From the NCBI GenBank assembly GCA_040255585.1, contig JBDZVI010000002.1, positions 30,363-94,362 on the forward strand: a stretch of 64,000 nt of DNA. The letters run 5' to 3'. Below the pieces are notes generated by a model that ran no database searches, was not told the origin of the DNA, and saw nothing but the letters and a program-made list of their open reading frames with translations. Numbering within the stretch: position 1 is the first letter of the stretch; the number at the start of each line of letters is the position of its first letter. Made by a program: the position numbers and the translations under genes. Shown here piece by piece: positions 8,588-17,379 of this stretch. This DNA comes from JAAYYF01 sp040255585. Its GTDB lineage: Bacteria; Deinococcota; Deinococci; Deinococcales; Trueperaceae.

Positions 8588-9349
8588 ATGAGTGACAAGC
8601 AACTGGAGATCCGAGGCCTGCGCGCTCGCATCGTCGACGGAGATGAGATCCTCAAAGGGGTGGACCTCGTGGTCCCCCGTGGCGAAGTCCATGCCCTCAT
8701 GGGCCCCAACGGCTCCGGCAAATCGACGCTCGCCAAGGTCATCGCCGGCGACCCGCAGTACGAGATCACCGAGGGCGACATCATCCTGGAGGGCGAGTCG
8801 ATCCTCGAGATGGAGCCCGACGAGCGTGCCCGCGCCGGCCTCTACCTCGCCTTCCAGTACCCCGTCGAGGTGCCGGGCGTCTCCATCGCGAACTTCCTGC
8901 GCCTCGCCCTCAACGCCCGCCGCGAGGAGGGCGACGAGATCGGCGTCATGGAGTTCTACAAGAAGCTTCAGCGCGCCGTGAAGGAACTCAACTGGGACGA
9001 CTCGATCATCGAGCGCAACCTGCACGAGGGCTTCTCGGGCGGCGAGAAGAAGCGCTCCGAGATCCTCCAGCTCCTGGTGCTGGAGCCGCGCTACGCCATC
9101 CTCGACGAGACCGACTCCGGCCTCGACGTCGACGCCCTCAAGGTCGTGTCGCAGGGCGTGAACGCGGCGCGCGGCCCGAACTTCGGCGCGCTCGTCATCA
9201 CCCACTACCAGCGCCTCCTCAACCACATCGTCCCCGACAAGGTGCACGTGATGGTCGGCGGCCGGGTCGTGCGCGAGGGCCCGAAGGAGCTCGCCATGGA
9301 GCTCGACCAGAAGGGCTACGAGTGGATCCGCGAGGCTGTCGGCGCCTGA
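8588..9349 (+). CDS. sufC: Fe-S cluster assembly ATPase SufC
   Basis: ABC-type ATPase that drives the SufBCD scaffold in iron-sulfur cluster assembly. The 253-residue protein has Walker A GPNGSGKST at 39-47, the signature FSGGEKKRSE near 149 (typical SufC spelling), Walker B ILDETDSGLD and the switch His in VITHYQRL. The ATG at 8588 has a GAGAGG SD; further in-frame upstream codons have no such support. It is first in a sufC-sufB-sufD-Rieske operon. Confidence 0.97.
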   Translation: MSDKQLEIRGLRARIVDGDEILKGVDLVVPRGEVHALMGPNGSGKSTLAKVIAGDPQYEITEGDIILEGESILEMEPDERARAGLYLAFQYPVEVPGVSIANFLRLALNARREEGDEIGVMEFYKKLQRAVKELNWDDSIIERNLHEGFSGGEKKRSEILQLLVLEPRYAILDETDSGLDVDALKVVSQGVNAARGPNFGALVITHYQRLLNHIVPDKVHVMVGGRVVREGPKELAMELDQKGYEWIREAVGA

Positions 9350-9385
9350 CGGGCGCCCGACGCGAAGGGCTGAAGGGACACCAGA

Positions 9386-10834
<1,449 letters not shown>

Positions 10835-10835
10835 C

Positions 10836-12158
10836 GTGGCGGCCCTGACAGACAACCCGGTCGTCAGCACGGACGCCGTCGAGAGCATCGTCTCCGCCTA
10901 TCGGGAGCCCGCGTGGCTGGCCGATGAGCGCCGCGCCGCGCTGCGCGCCTACGCCGACCAGCCGTTCCCGACCGAGAAGACGGAGGAGTGGCGTTACACG
11001 CAGCTCAGGCGCTTCTCGTTCGCCGGGCTCGAGCTCGCCAAGGCGCCCAAGGACGAGAGCGTGCCGGAGCGCATCCGCATGCGCATCGCCGACTCCGACG
11101 CCGAGGGCGTGATCGTCCACAAAGGCAACAAGGTCGTCCTGCACCAGGCCGCCATCAAGGAGGCCGGCGTCGTCTTCACCGACCTGCGCACGGCGCTCCG
11201 CGACCACGAGGCCCTCGTGCGCGAGCATCTCTACGACGTAGTCAACGCGCGCCAGACGAAGTTCACGGCCCTCAATTCCGCCTTGTGGGAGAACGGCACC
11301 TTCGTGTACGTGCCAAGGGACGTCGAGGTCGAGCTGCCGCTCGGCGCCTTCACGACCGCCGACGCCGGCGGCATCGGGCTGGGGCGCACGCTCATCGTCG
11401 TCGACGTCAACGCCCGCCTCACCTTCATCGACGAGTACACGAGCGAGCCGTTCGACGAGCGCCTCTTCTTCGACGCGGCCACCGAGATCGTGCTGAAGGA
11501 CGGCGCCAAGCTCCGGTACGTCAGCCTCCAGAACTGGAGCCGCAACGTCGCCCACATCAACAAGCTGCGGGCGCACCTCGGCAGGGACGCGCGCCTCGAG
11601 TCGGTCACCGTCAGCCTCGGAGCAGACGCCGCGCGCGCCGAGGTCGAGAGCCGGCTCGAGGGTCCCGGCTCCGAGAGCGAGATGCTCGGCCTCTACTTCG
11701 CCGACGAGGGCCAGCACTTCAACCAGTTCACGCTGCAGCACCACGCCACGCCGCGCGGCTTCTCGGACGTGCTCTTCAAGGGCGCCGTGCGCGACGCGAG
11801 CCAGGCCGTCTACTCGGGCATGATCATCGTCGACCCGCACGCCCAGAAGACGGACGCCTACCAGACGAACCGCAACCTCCTCCTCGACGAGGCGGCCGAG
11901 GTCGTGTCCATCCCGCAGCTCGAGATCGCCGCGAACGACGTCAAGTGCTCGCACGGCTCGACCACCGGACCCGTGCCGGAGGACCAGCGCTTCTACCTCA
12001 TGAGCCGCGGCCTGCGGCCTGAGGTCGCCGAGCACGTGCTCGTAACGGGCTTCCTCTACGAGGTGATGAGCCGCGTGACGCTGCCTAAGGTGGCCGAGTA
12101 CGTCGAGCGCGTCGTCCAGGCCAAGCTGGGCGTGCCAGGGGTGAAGGAGAAGCTGTGA
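10836..12158 (+). CDS. sufD: Fe-S cluster assembly protein SufD
   Basis: Paralogue of SufB that pairs with it and SufC. The 440-residue protein has the N-terminal helical part (PFPTEKTEEWRYTQLRRF) and the beta-helix core shared with SufB (KLRYVSLQNWSRNVAHINK, CSHGSTTGPVPEDQRFYLMSRGL), including the conserved His of SHGST. GTG at 10836 follows the sufB stop by 1 nt, so translation is very likely coupled. The downstream Rieske gene overlaps its stop by 4 nt (GTGA). Confidence 0.96.
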   Translation: MAALTDNPVVSTDAVESIVSAYREPAWLADERRAALRAYADQPFPTEKTEEWRYTQLRRFSFAGLELAKAPKDESVPERIRMRIADSDAEGVIVHKGNKVVLHQAAIKEAGVVFTDLRTALRDHEALVREHLYDVVNARQTKFTALNSALWENGTFVYVPRDVEVELPLGAFTTADAGGIGLGRTLIVVDVNARLTFIDEYTSEPFDERLFFDAATEIVLKDGAKLRYVSLQNWSRNVAHINKLRAHLGRDARLESVTVSLGADAARAEVESRLEGPGSESEMLGLYFADEGQHFNQFTLQHHATPRGFSDVLFKGAVRDASQAVYSGMIIVDPHAQKTDAYQTNRNLLLDEAAEVVSIPQLEIAANDVKCSHGSTTGPVPEDQRFYLMSRGLRPEVAEHVLVTGFLYEVMSRVTLPKVAEYVERVVQAKLGVPGVKEKL

Positions 12159-12478
12159 GCGTGACCGCGGAGGCCTTCGACGTCGGGGCCTCCGAGGAGT
12201 TCCCCGAAGGCTCCATAACGGCGCGGGTCGTCGGGGACGTCGAGATCGTGGTCATCAGGCAGGGCGGCGAGCTGTTCGCCCTGCCTGATCGCTGCACCCA
12301 CCAGCGCTACCCGCTGAGCGACGGCGAACTGGAGGACGGCAAGATCCGCTGCCTCCACCACGGCGCCACGTTCGACCTCCACACGGGCAAGGCGACGCTG
12401 CCGGCCGTGAAGAGGATCCAGCTCTTCCAGGCGTTCGAGGCGGACGGGCGCGTGGTCGTGTCGTTGCAGGAGCTGTGA
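12155..12478 (+). CDS. Rieske-type [2Fe-2S] ferredoxin
   Basis: A 107-residue single-domain Rieske protein, probably an electron carrier. The cluster ligands are Cys47, His49, Cys66 and His69 (CTH...CLHHG), with a 16-residue spacing between the two halves as in bacterial Rieske ferredoxins such as NirD/HcaC-type proteins. GTG at 12155 overlaps the sufD stop; GTG 12161 is an alternative. Its place as the last gene of the suf operon suggests it supplies electrons to, or is a client of, cluster assembly. No oxygenase gene is nearby, so a dioxygenase role is unlikely. Confidence 0.9.
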   Translation: MSVTAEAFDVGASEEFPEGSITARVVGDVEIVVIRQGGELFALPDRCTHQRYPLSDGELEDGKIRCLHHGATFDLHTGKATLPAVKRIQLFQAFEADGRVVVSLQEL

Positions 12479-12560
12479 GGGGCGCTAGGGCGCCGGTCGC
12501 GTCGGGTTGCCGAGGTGCCCACGACCGTTCTCCGGCGCCTGACGATGCCGCCCGCGACCA

Positions 12561-12599
12561 TCCTTGCAAATTGAAAGCCTGACTTTTAATATGCAAGGA
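12561..12599 (+). promoter_or_regulatory. Palindromic leaderless promoter of the AAA/DUF4143 gene
   Basis: A 39-bp imperfect palindrome: two 17-bp arms (12561-12577 and 12583-12599) that match at 15 of 17 positions around a 5-bp centre. The left arm holds a -35 TTGCAA (12564-12569), the right arm a -10 TAATAT (12587-12592), 17 bp apart, and the -10 is 6 nt before the ATG at 12599, whose A is the last base of the right arm. It is very AT-rich for its surroundings. A dimeric regulator bound here would cover the whole promoter, so autoregulation is likely (inference). Confidence 0.8.
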
Positions 12600-13747
12600 T
12601 GAATGTCAGCCGGCGTCTCCAGGCGGAGGTGGAAAGGGCGCTCACGCGCTTCCCCGTCGTGGCGCTGCTGGGCCCCCGTCAGGTAGGCAAGACCACGCTG
12701 GCGGCCGACGTCGCGGAGCGCTCCAAGCTCGACGTTCTCCGCCTGGACCTCGAACTGCCTTCGCACGTGGCCAGGCTGGCCGACCCCGAGCTGTACCTGG
12801 GCCGCTACAGCGGAGCCCTCGTCGTGCTGGACGAGATCCAGCGAGTTCCAGAACTTTTCCCCGTACTGCGCGCGCTCGTCGATGCCGACCGGCGTCCAGG
12901 GCGGTTCCTGCTCCTCGGCTCTGCTTCCCCTGACCTGCTCAGGCAGTCGGTCGAGACCTTGGCGGGCAGGATCCGCTACCTGGAACTGGCGCCTTTCACG
13001 CTCGACGAGGTCGGACGGACCCAGGAGAACATGCTGCGCCTATGGCTGCGCGGGGGTTTCCCGGGCAGTTACTTGGCCGACTCGGACGAGGAGTCGCTCG
13101 AGTGGCGCGCCGAGTTCATCCGCACCTACCTGGAGCGCGACGTTCCGGCGCTGGGGATCGGGCTCGGCCCTGAACCTCTGCGGAGGTTCTGGCGGATGCT
13201 GGCCCACCGCCATGGGCAGCTGTGGAACGCGAGCGAGATGGGGCGCAACCTCGGGGTGAGCCCGCCGACGGCAGCTTCCTACCTGGACATCCTGGTGGGG
13301 ACGCTCCTGGCGCGCCGTCTGGAGCCCTATCAGACCAACCTCGGCAAGCGGCTGGTCAAGTCGCCTAAGGTGTACCTGCGCGATCCCGGACTGCTACACG
13401 CGTTGCTAGGCGTCGCGGACCTGGACGACCTGCAGGGGCACCCGATCGTCGGGGCGTCCTGGGAAGGGTTCTTGATCGAGCAGCTCCTGACCATCCGGCA
13501 GCCACGGGACGCCGCGTTCTACCGAACGGCGGCGGGCGCCGAGCTGGACCTCGTGGTGTCGGGTGAGCGGCGCCGGAAGGTCGGGTACGAGATGAAGTAC
13601 TCGTCCGCGCCCGCGGTCGCCAAGGGGTTCTGGCAGTCGCTGGAAGACCTGGAGATAGATACGGCCTCCGTGCTGTATCCGGGGGATGAGCGCTGGCCGC
13701 TACGGCCGGGGGTCGAGGTGGTGCCGGCGACCTCGGTCGGGGAGTGA
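12599..13747 (+). CDS. AAA-family ATPase with DUF4143 domain
   Basis: A 382-residue protein of the AAA_14 plus DUF4143 architecture. Walker A is GPRQVGKTT (25-33) and Walker B VVLDEIQ (75-81); SAS/D sensor residues follow in LLLGSASP. The second half contains a winged-helix-like stretch (LWNASEMGRNLGVSPPTAASYLDIL) and a restriction-nuclease-like end with AELDLVV...YEMKYS (the Glu/Asp-Leu-Asp...Glu-x-Lys pattern). The family is widespread and mobile in bacteria and archaea, and its function is unknown. It stands alone, behind its own palindromic promoter. Confidence 0.9.
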   Translation: MNVSRRLQAEVERALTRFPVVALLGPRQVGKTTLAADVAERSKLDVLRLDLELPSHVARLADPELYLGRYSGALVVLDEIQRVPELFPVLRALVDADRRPGRFLLLGSASPDLLRQSVETLAGRIRYLELAPFTLDEVGRTQENMLRLWLRGGFPGSYLADSDEESLEWRAEFIRTYLERDVPALGIGLGPEPLRRFWRMLAHRHGQLWNASEMGRNLGVSPPTAASYLDILVGTLLARRLEPYQTNLGKRLVKSPKVYLRDPGLLHALLGVADLDDLQGHPIVGASWEGFLIEQLLTIRQPRDAAFYRTAAGAELDLVVSGERRRKVGYEMKYSSAPAVAKGFWQSLEDLEIDTASVLYPGDERWPLRPGVEVVPATSVGE

Positions 13748-13815
13748 CGGGCCCGGCTTGGGCCATGAGCGTTTCGTACCCACCTCACTCTGCCGGGTAG
13801 GTCGACGGTGCCGAC

Positions 13816-14295
13816 TCAGTCGACGAGCACTCCAAGCACCACGCTGGCCTGCACGTGGTCCGGTGCGAGCCCCTCGCTCGTCTTGAACGTGATGCCGACC
13901 CGCTCCGGCGGCAAGCCGAGCAGGTCGGCGACGGACGCCGCGATCTGCTCGCGCAGCGCTCCCAGCTTCGGCGCGTCGAGGGTGACCACGGCCGCCACGT
14001 TGGTGATCGCGATCGGTCCGGCGTGGCTCTCCAGGTCGGCCAGCACGCGCCGCACGATGGCGCGGCTGTCGAGGCCTTTGAAGGTTGGGTCGGACGGCGG
14101 GAAGAGCTTGCCGATGTCGCCGAGCGCACGGGTGGAGAGGAGCGCGTCCGCCAGCGCGTGCAGGAGCACGTCGCCGTCCGAATGAGCGTCGGCGCCGCGC
14201 TCGGACGGGACCGCCACCCCGCCGACCACCAACGGCCTGCCCGGCGCGAGGCGGTGGGCATCCTGACCGTGACCGATGCGGAGGGCTGGGGGCAT
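13816..14295 (-). CDS. ispF: 2-C-methyl-D-erythritol 2,4-cyclodiphosphate synthase
   Basis: Cyclises CDP-methylerythritol 2-phosphate in the MEP isoprenoid pathway. The 159-residue length is normal. Metal ligands Asp12 and His14 (GHGQDAHRL) and His46 (DVLLHALADALL) are present, as are the loop AHSDGD and the terminal TSEGLAPDHVQASVV block (family usually ...GfigRgEGIaa, here shortened). A TAGGAT hexamer (14307-14302, minus strand) is 6 nt before the ATG, suggesting a leaderless mRNA. It faces the divergent unit starting at 14391. Confidence 0.94.
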   Translation of the reverse strand: MPPALRIGHGQDAHRLAPGRPLVVGGVAVPSERGADAHSDGDVLLHALADALLSTRALGDIGKLFPPSDPTFKGLDSRAIVRRVLADLESHAGPIAITNVAAVVTLDAPKLGALREQIAASVADLLGLPPERVGITFKTSEGLAPDHVQASVVLGVLVD

Positions 14296-14341
14296 GGGCG
14301 CATCCTAGCAGCGGGCGCGAGGCGACCCCTGCCGGGCGGGC

Positions 14342-14390
14342 GCGTCAACAGAAGATCGACAATGACGCGGTGTCAACCTATCATTGACGC
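14342..14390 (+). promoter_or_regulatory. Promoter with four copies of a GTTGACGC-like operator motif
   Basis: The promoter TCGACA (14356-14361), 17-bp spacer, TATCAT (14379-14384) is 6 nt from the ATG at 14391. Over it lie four related octamers: GTTGACGC (14349-14342, minus), AATGACGC (14361-14368), GTTGACAC (14377-14370, minus) and ATTGACGC (14383-14390). The two plus-strand copies are 22 bp apart, two helical turns, and the inner pair forms GTCAA-N7-TTGAC over the -10. This looks like an operator array; the HTH protein encoded by the second gene of the unit is the obvious candidate ligand. Confidence 0.65.
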
Positions 14391-14645
14391 ATGAAGAGCC
14401 CGCTGCGGGATCGTAGCCTCACAGCATCGTTGCTGGCCGGTTTCGCCGTGTCATCCGTGGCCCTGTCGCTGCTCGGCGTCGTACTGGCGCCTGGCCCAGC
14501 GCGCGGTCTCGCGACCGTGTCCGCGGTGATCTCGGTCGGTATCGCAGGCGGCACGCTGGCGCGCCTGGCACATGCCGGTTGGTTCGATGGGGACACTGTT
14601 CCGAGGCGGGGCGGGCGGTCCCGGGAGGAGGTCCGCGATGAATGA
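14391..14645 (+). CDS. Small membrane protein paired with an HTH protein
   Basis: An 84-residue protein with two hydrophobic segments (about 9-33 and 37-58) and a short charged C-terminal tail (RRGGRSREEVRDE). I do not recognise a family. The last 8 nt overlap the start of the HTH gene, and the SD of that gene (GGGAGGAGG) lies inside this one, so the two proteins are made together. The start at 14391 fits the -10 TATCAT 6 nt upstream. A membrane partner controlling a DNA-binding protein is a reasonable but untested reading. Confidence 0.7.
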   Translation: MKSPLRDRSLTASLLAGFAVSSVALSLLGVVLAPGPARGLATVSAVISVGIAGGTLARLAHAGWFDGDTVPRRGGRSREEVRDE

Positions 14646-15336
14646 CAAGCGTGCCCGTGCCAACGTCGACGGTTCCGCGGCGCTCCGCCTCGAGGAGCTG
14701 TTGGCGGTCGCGATCGGTGAAGCCGACCCAACGCTGCCGGAGCGCCTGGAACACGACCCCGAGGCCTACCTCGACCTCATCCGGCTCGGCGCGCGCGCGG
14801 CGGCTTACTCGGATGAGCTCCTCGCGCGCGCCGTGAGTTCCGCCCGTGCCGCCGGCCTCAGTTGGGAGGCCATCGGAGCGGAGCTGGGGGTGAGCAAGCA
14901 GGCGGTTCACAAGCGCTTCGGCGCGTCTTCGGTCGGTCCGGCCGACGACCGCGGAGCCGTAGCGGCCGAACGCGGGAACGCGGTCGCCCCGGCTAGGCCT
15001 GGAGACGCGGGAGGCTCGGACGAGCCGACGGGGACCACGCAGCTGGTCCTCTCACCCCTTACGGCCTTCAACGAGATGGAAGCGCTCGAACGCGTGGGCA
15101 TGTACGGGTGGCACTCCGTGGGTTACGGCCCGCTTTACCACCTGGTCGTCAAGTCGCCGAGGCGGTGGCAACACGCCCGCGTCGCCACGTTCGGGGGCGG
15201 TTCCACGTCGTTCGAGGAGCACGGCTGGCAGCGCGTCGGCAAGAGTTGGTTCCCTTGGAGCTACTACAAGCGCGAGCTGATGGAAGAGGCGTTGCCAGAG
15301 CCGCCGGGTTGGAGTCCGCTCGCGGGCGTGCGCTGA
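14638..15336 (+). CDS. HTH DNA-binding protein with unknown C-terminal domain
   Basis: A 232-residue protein. Residues 74-95 (LSWEAIGAELGVSKQAVHKRFG) are a clear helix-turn-helix of the sigma-region-4/MarR-like type, preceded by a helical segment from about residue 12. A Gly/Ala/Asp-rich linker (about 97-135) leads to a compact C-terminal part rich in aromatic residues (YGWHSVGYGPLYHLVVK, FEEHGWQRVGKSWFPWSYYKRE) that I cannot assign. ATG 14638 has a strong SD; an upstream in-frame ATG lacks one. Probably an autoregulator acting on the repeats at 14342-14390. Confidence 0.78.
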   Translation: MNDKRARANVDGSAALRLEELLAVAIGEADPTLPERLEHDPEAYLDLIRLGARAAAYSDELLARAVSSARAAGLSWEAIGAELGVSKQAVHKRFGASSVGPADDRGAVAAERGNAVAPARPGDAGGSDEPTGTTQLVLSPLTAFNEMEALERVGMYGWHSVGYGPLYHLVVKSPRRWQHARVATFGGGSTSFEEHGWQRVGKSWFPWSYYKRELMEEALPEPPGWSPLAGVR

Positions 15337-15446
15337 ACGCTACGTGCGCGACCGGGTCGCTCTGGCCACCATGGCAGCCCGTCCCGCCGCCGACCGCTGC
15401 CCCTGGCATGAGCGGCCGCAGCACGGTGGTGGGTTAGCCTCGTGCC

Positions 15447-16268
15447 ATGCGACACCTGCTGCGCCTGAGCGACCTCACATTGCCCGACCTGCGCGAGCTG
15501 TTCGCGCTGGCCGAGGCGTACCGCGCAGGCGCCGGCCCGCGCTTCGATGGCTGCGCGGTGCTGTTCTTCCCACCCACGAGCCTGCGCACGCGCGTGGCGT
15601 TCGAGTTGGGCGCCGCCAGGATGGGGTTGCGACCCATGACGTTCCCGCCCGAGACGCTCGACAAGCCCGAGGCGCTGGCCGACGTGGCGGGCTACCTGGC
15701 GCAGTGGGCCGACGCGCTCGTCGTGCGCTACAAAGACATCCGGGTGCTGGAAGGTTTGGCGGCCGCCCAGGCGCTGCCGGTCGTCAACGCCATGACCGAC
15801 GTCAACCACCCGTGCGAGGTCCTATCGGACCTGTTCGCCCTCTCCGCCACGTCCGAGCCGTTGGCGCTACGCTACCTGTTCGTCGGCGCTGACGGGAACA
15901 TCGCGCGGGCATGGTCCGAGGCGGCGTCGGCGTTCGGACTGGACCTCGTGCAGTGCTGCCCGGAAGGACTCACCGCGCCGGGCGTCAGGTGGGTGGGCGA
16001 TCTCGTGGAGGCCGTCTCCGGGGCCGACGTCATCGTCACGGACGCGCCAGGCGCACACGCGGCCGCGCTGGCGCCTTACCGGATCACCGCCGACATGCTG
16101 CGCCACGCCCCGCCGGGCGTGCGCTTTGCCCCGTGCCCGCCGTTCGTGCGAGGACGCGAGCTGTCGGCCGACGCCCTGCTCCACCCAGCCTTCGTCGGGC
16201 ACGGGTTCAAGGCAGCCCTGCTGCCCGTGCAACAGGCGGTCATGGCGTTGCTGATCGGCGCGAGCTGA
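15447..16268 (+). CDS. Divergent aspartate/ornithine carbamoyltransferase-family protein
   Basis: A 273-residue member of the ATC/OTC fold, about 30-40 residues shorter than usual. The carbamoyl-phosphate motif STRT is SLRT here (Ser45-Leu46-Arg47-Thr48, followed by Arg49). HPCQ is HPCE (121-124), and the OTC HCLP motif is replaced by PCPP (229-232). The Rossmann-like second domain is intact (RYLFVGADGNIARAWSEAA). A TAGCCT hexamer is 6 nt before the ATG. It has no arginine or pyrimidine genes nearby, so I would not call it argF or pyrB; the substrate is unknown. Confidence 0.75.
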   Translation: MRHLLRLSDLTLPDLRELFALAEAYRAGAGPRFDGCAVLFFPPTSLRTRVAFELGAARMGLRPMTFPPETLDKPEALADVAGYLAQWADALVVRYKDIRVLEGLAAAQALPVVNAMTDVNHPCEVLSDLFALSATSEPLALRYLFVGADGNIARAWSEAASAFGLDLVQCCPEGLTAPGVRWVGDLVEAVSGADVIVTDAPGAHAAALAPYRITADMLRHAPPGVRFAPCPPFVRGRELSADALLHPAFVGHGFKAALLPVQQAVMALLIGAS

Positions 16269-16415
16269 CCCGGACAAGGGCAACCGCCGCTCTCGCGCCT
16301 CCAGCGTCGACCTCCCAGGCTTTGGCGCGCCCATGCCGGCACTCCGCTTGTCACCCAAGGCGCGCCGGCACCCGCGCCTTGCCTGCGACAGAACCGTCCC
16401 TGGCGGGGCCATGCG

Positions 16416-17297
16416 ATGATTGGACGCGTGTCTCCGCTGGTGGGCGTTCTGTCTCTCGTGCTCGTGACGCTCATCTGGGGCAGCACCTTCGTCGTCGTCA
16501 AAGAGGCTCTCGACACGATCCCCGTGCCGCTCCTCCTCGCCGTGCGCTTCACCTTGGCAGCCTTGATGCTCGCTTGGGCGAGGTGGGATAGACGAGCCGT
16601 GGTGCCTGCGCTCGTGCTCGGGCTGCTGTCGTTCGCCGGCTTCGCCACACAGACGGCCGGCCTCACGGTCACGAGCGCCTCGAACGCCGCCTTCATCACC
16701 GGTCTGTCGGTCATCCTCACGCCGATCGTGGCGCGCGTCTGGCTCAAGCGAGCGCTCTCCGGCCGCATATACCTGGCCGCCGTCGTGGCGCTGGCGGGAC
16801 TCGCGCTGATGACCTTGCGCGAGGGCGTCGAGTCCATCAACGGCGGCGACATCCTCGTACTATCCACCGCCCTGTGCTACGCCCTCTACATCGTGTACCT
16901 GGGTGAAGTGGCCGGCAAGGTGCGCGGCACCTCGCTCGCCATGATGCAGCACCTGCCCATGGCGGGGCTCGCATGGCTGTGGGCCGCTCCGCAGGTAGGC
17001 AAGCTCGCCACCGTGCCCGTCGAGACGTACCTGGCGATCGCCTACCTGGCCGTCGTGGCCACGGCGCTCGTGGCGATCCTGCAGACTTACGCCCAAAGGG
17101 TCGTGCCCGCCCACCTCACCGCCCTGATCTTCGTGCTGGAGCCGGTCTTCGCGGCCGCTTTCGCGGCCGTGCTCATCGGCGAGCGGCTGGGCGCGCTTGG
17201 CTGGATCGGGGCTGGGCTGATCCTGGTGGCCATGCTCGTGGCCGAGCTGAGGCTGCCTGTTCCGGCCCGTGACCGGCTGACCACTCCCGACAGGTGA
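16416..17297 (+). CDS. EamA/DMT-family transporter
   Basis: A 293-residue inner-membrane protein with ten predicted hydrophobic helices in two EamA repeats. Characteristic stretches are LIWGSTFVVVKEAL near the start and the C-terminal half AHLTALIFVLEPVFAAAFAAVLIGE, the usual signature before helix 9. Members export or import metabolites such as amino acids; the substrate cannot be read from sequence. ATG 16416 is used; GTG 16428 is an alternative start. It follows the carbamoyltransferase-like gene by 147 bp with no visible promoter motif. Confidence 0.88.
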   Translation: MIGRVSPLVGVLSLVLVTLIWGSTFVVVKEALDTIPVPLLLAVRFTLAALMLAWARWDRRAVVPALVLGLLSFAGFATQTAGLTVTSASNAAFITGLSVILTPIVARVWLKRALSGRIYLAAVVALAGLALMTLREGVESINGGDILVLSTALCYALYIVYLGEVAGKVRGTSLAMMQHLPMAGLAWLWAAPQVGKLATVPVETYLAIAYLAVVATALVAILQTYAQRVVPAHLTALIFVLEPVFAAAFAAVLIGERLGALGWIGAGLILVAMLVAELRLPVPARDRLTTPDR

Positions 17298-17343
17298 TCC
17301 CTTCGCCCACCCCGATCGCGCCTACGCTCCGGCCGGCCCGCGG

Positions 17344-17373
17344 TTGACCCGGAGGGCTCCCGGTCTCTATCGT
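17344..17373 (+). promoter_or_regulatory. Promoter of the terpene-cyclase-fold gene
   Basis: TTGACC (17344-17349), an 18-bp spacer and TATCGT (17368-17373), which ends 6 nt before the ATG at 17380. This is one of the best -35/-10 pairs in the window and predicts a leaderless mRNA. It argues for the 17380 start and against the in-frame TTG at 17344, which is part of the -35. Confidence 0.65.
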
Positions 17374-17379
17374 TCCTCC

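Noticed and set aside
13750..13764. GGCCC/GGGCC hairpin between the AAA ATPase gene and ispF
   Set aside because: A 5-bp stem without a T-tract is too weak to call a terminator in GC-rich sequence.
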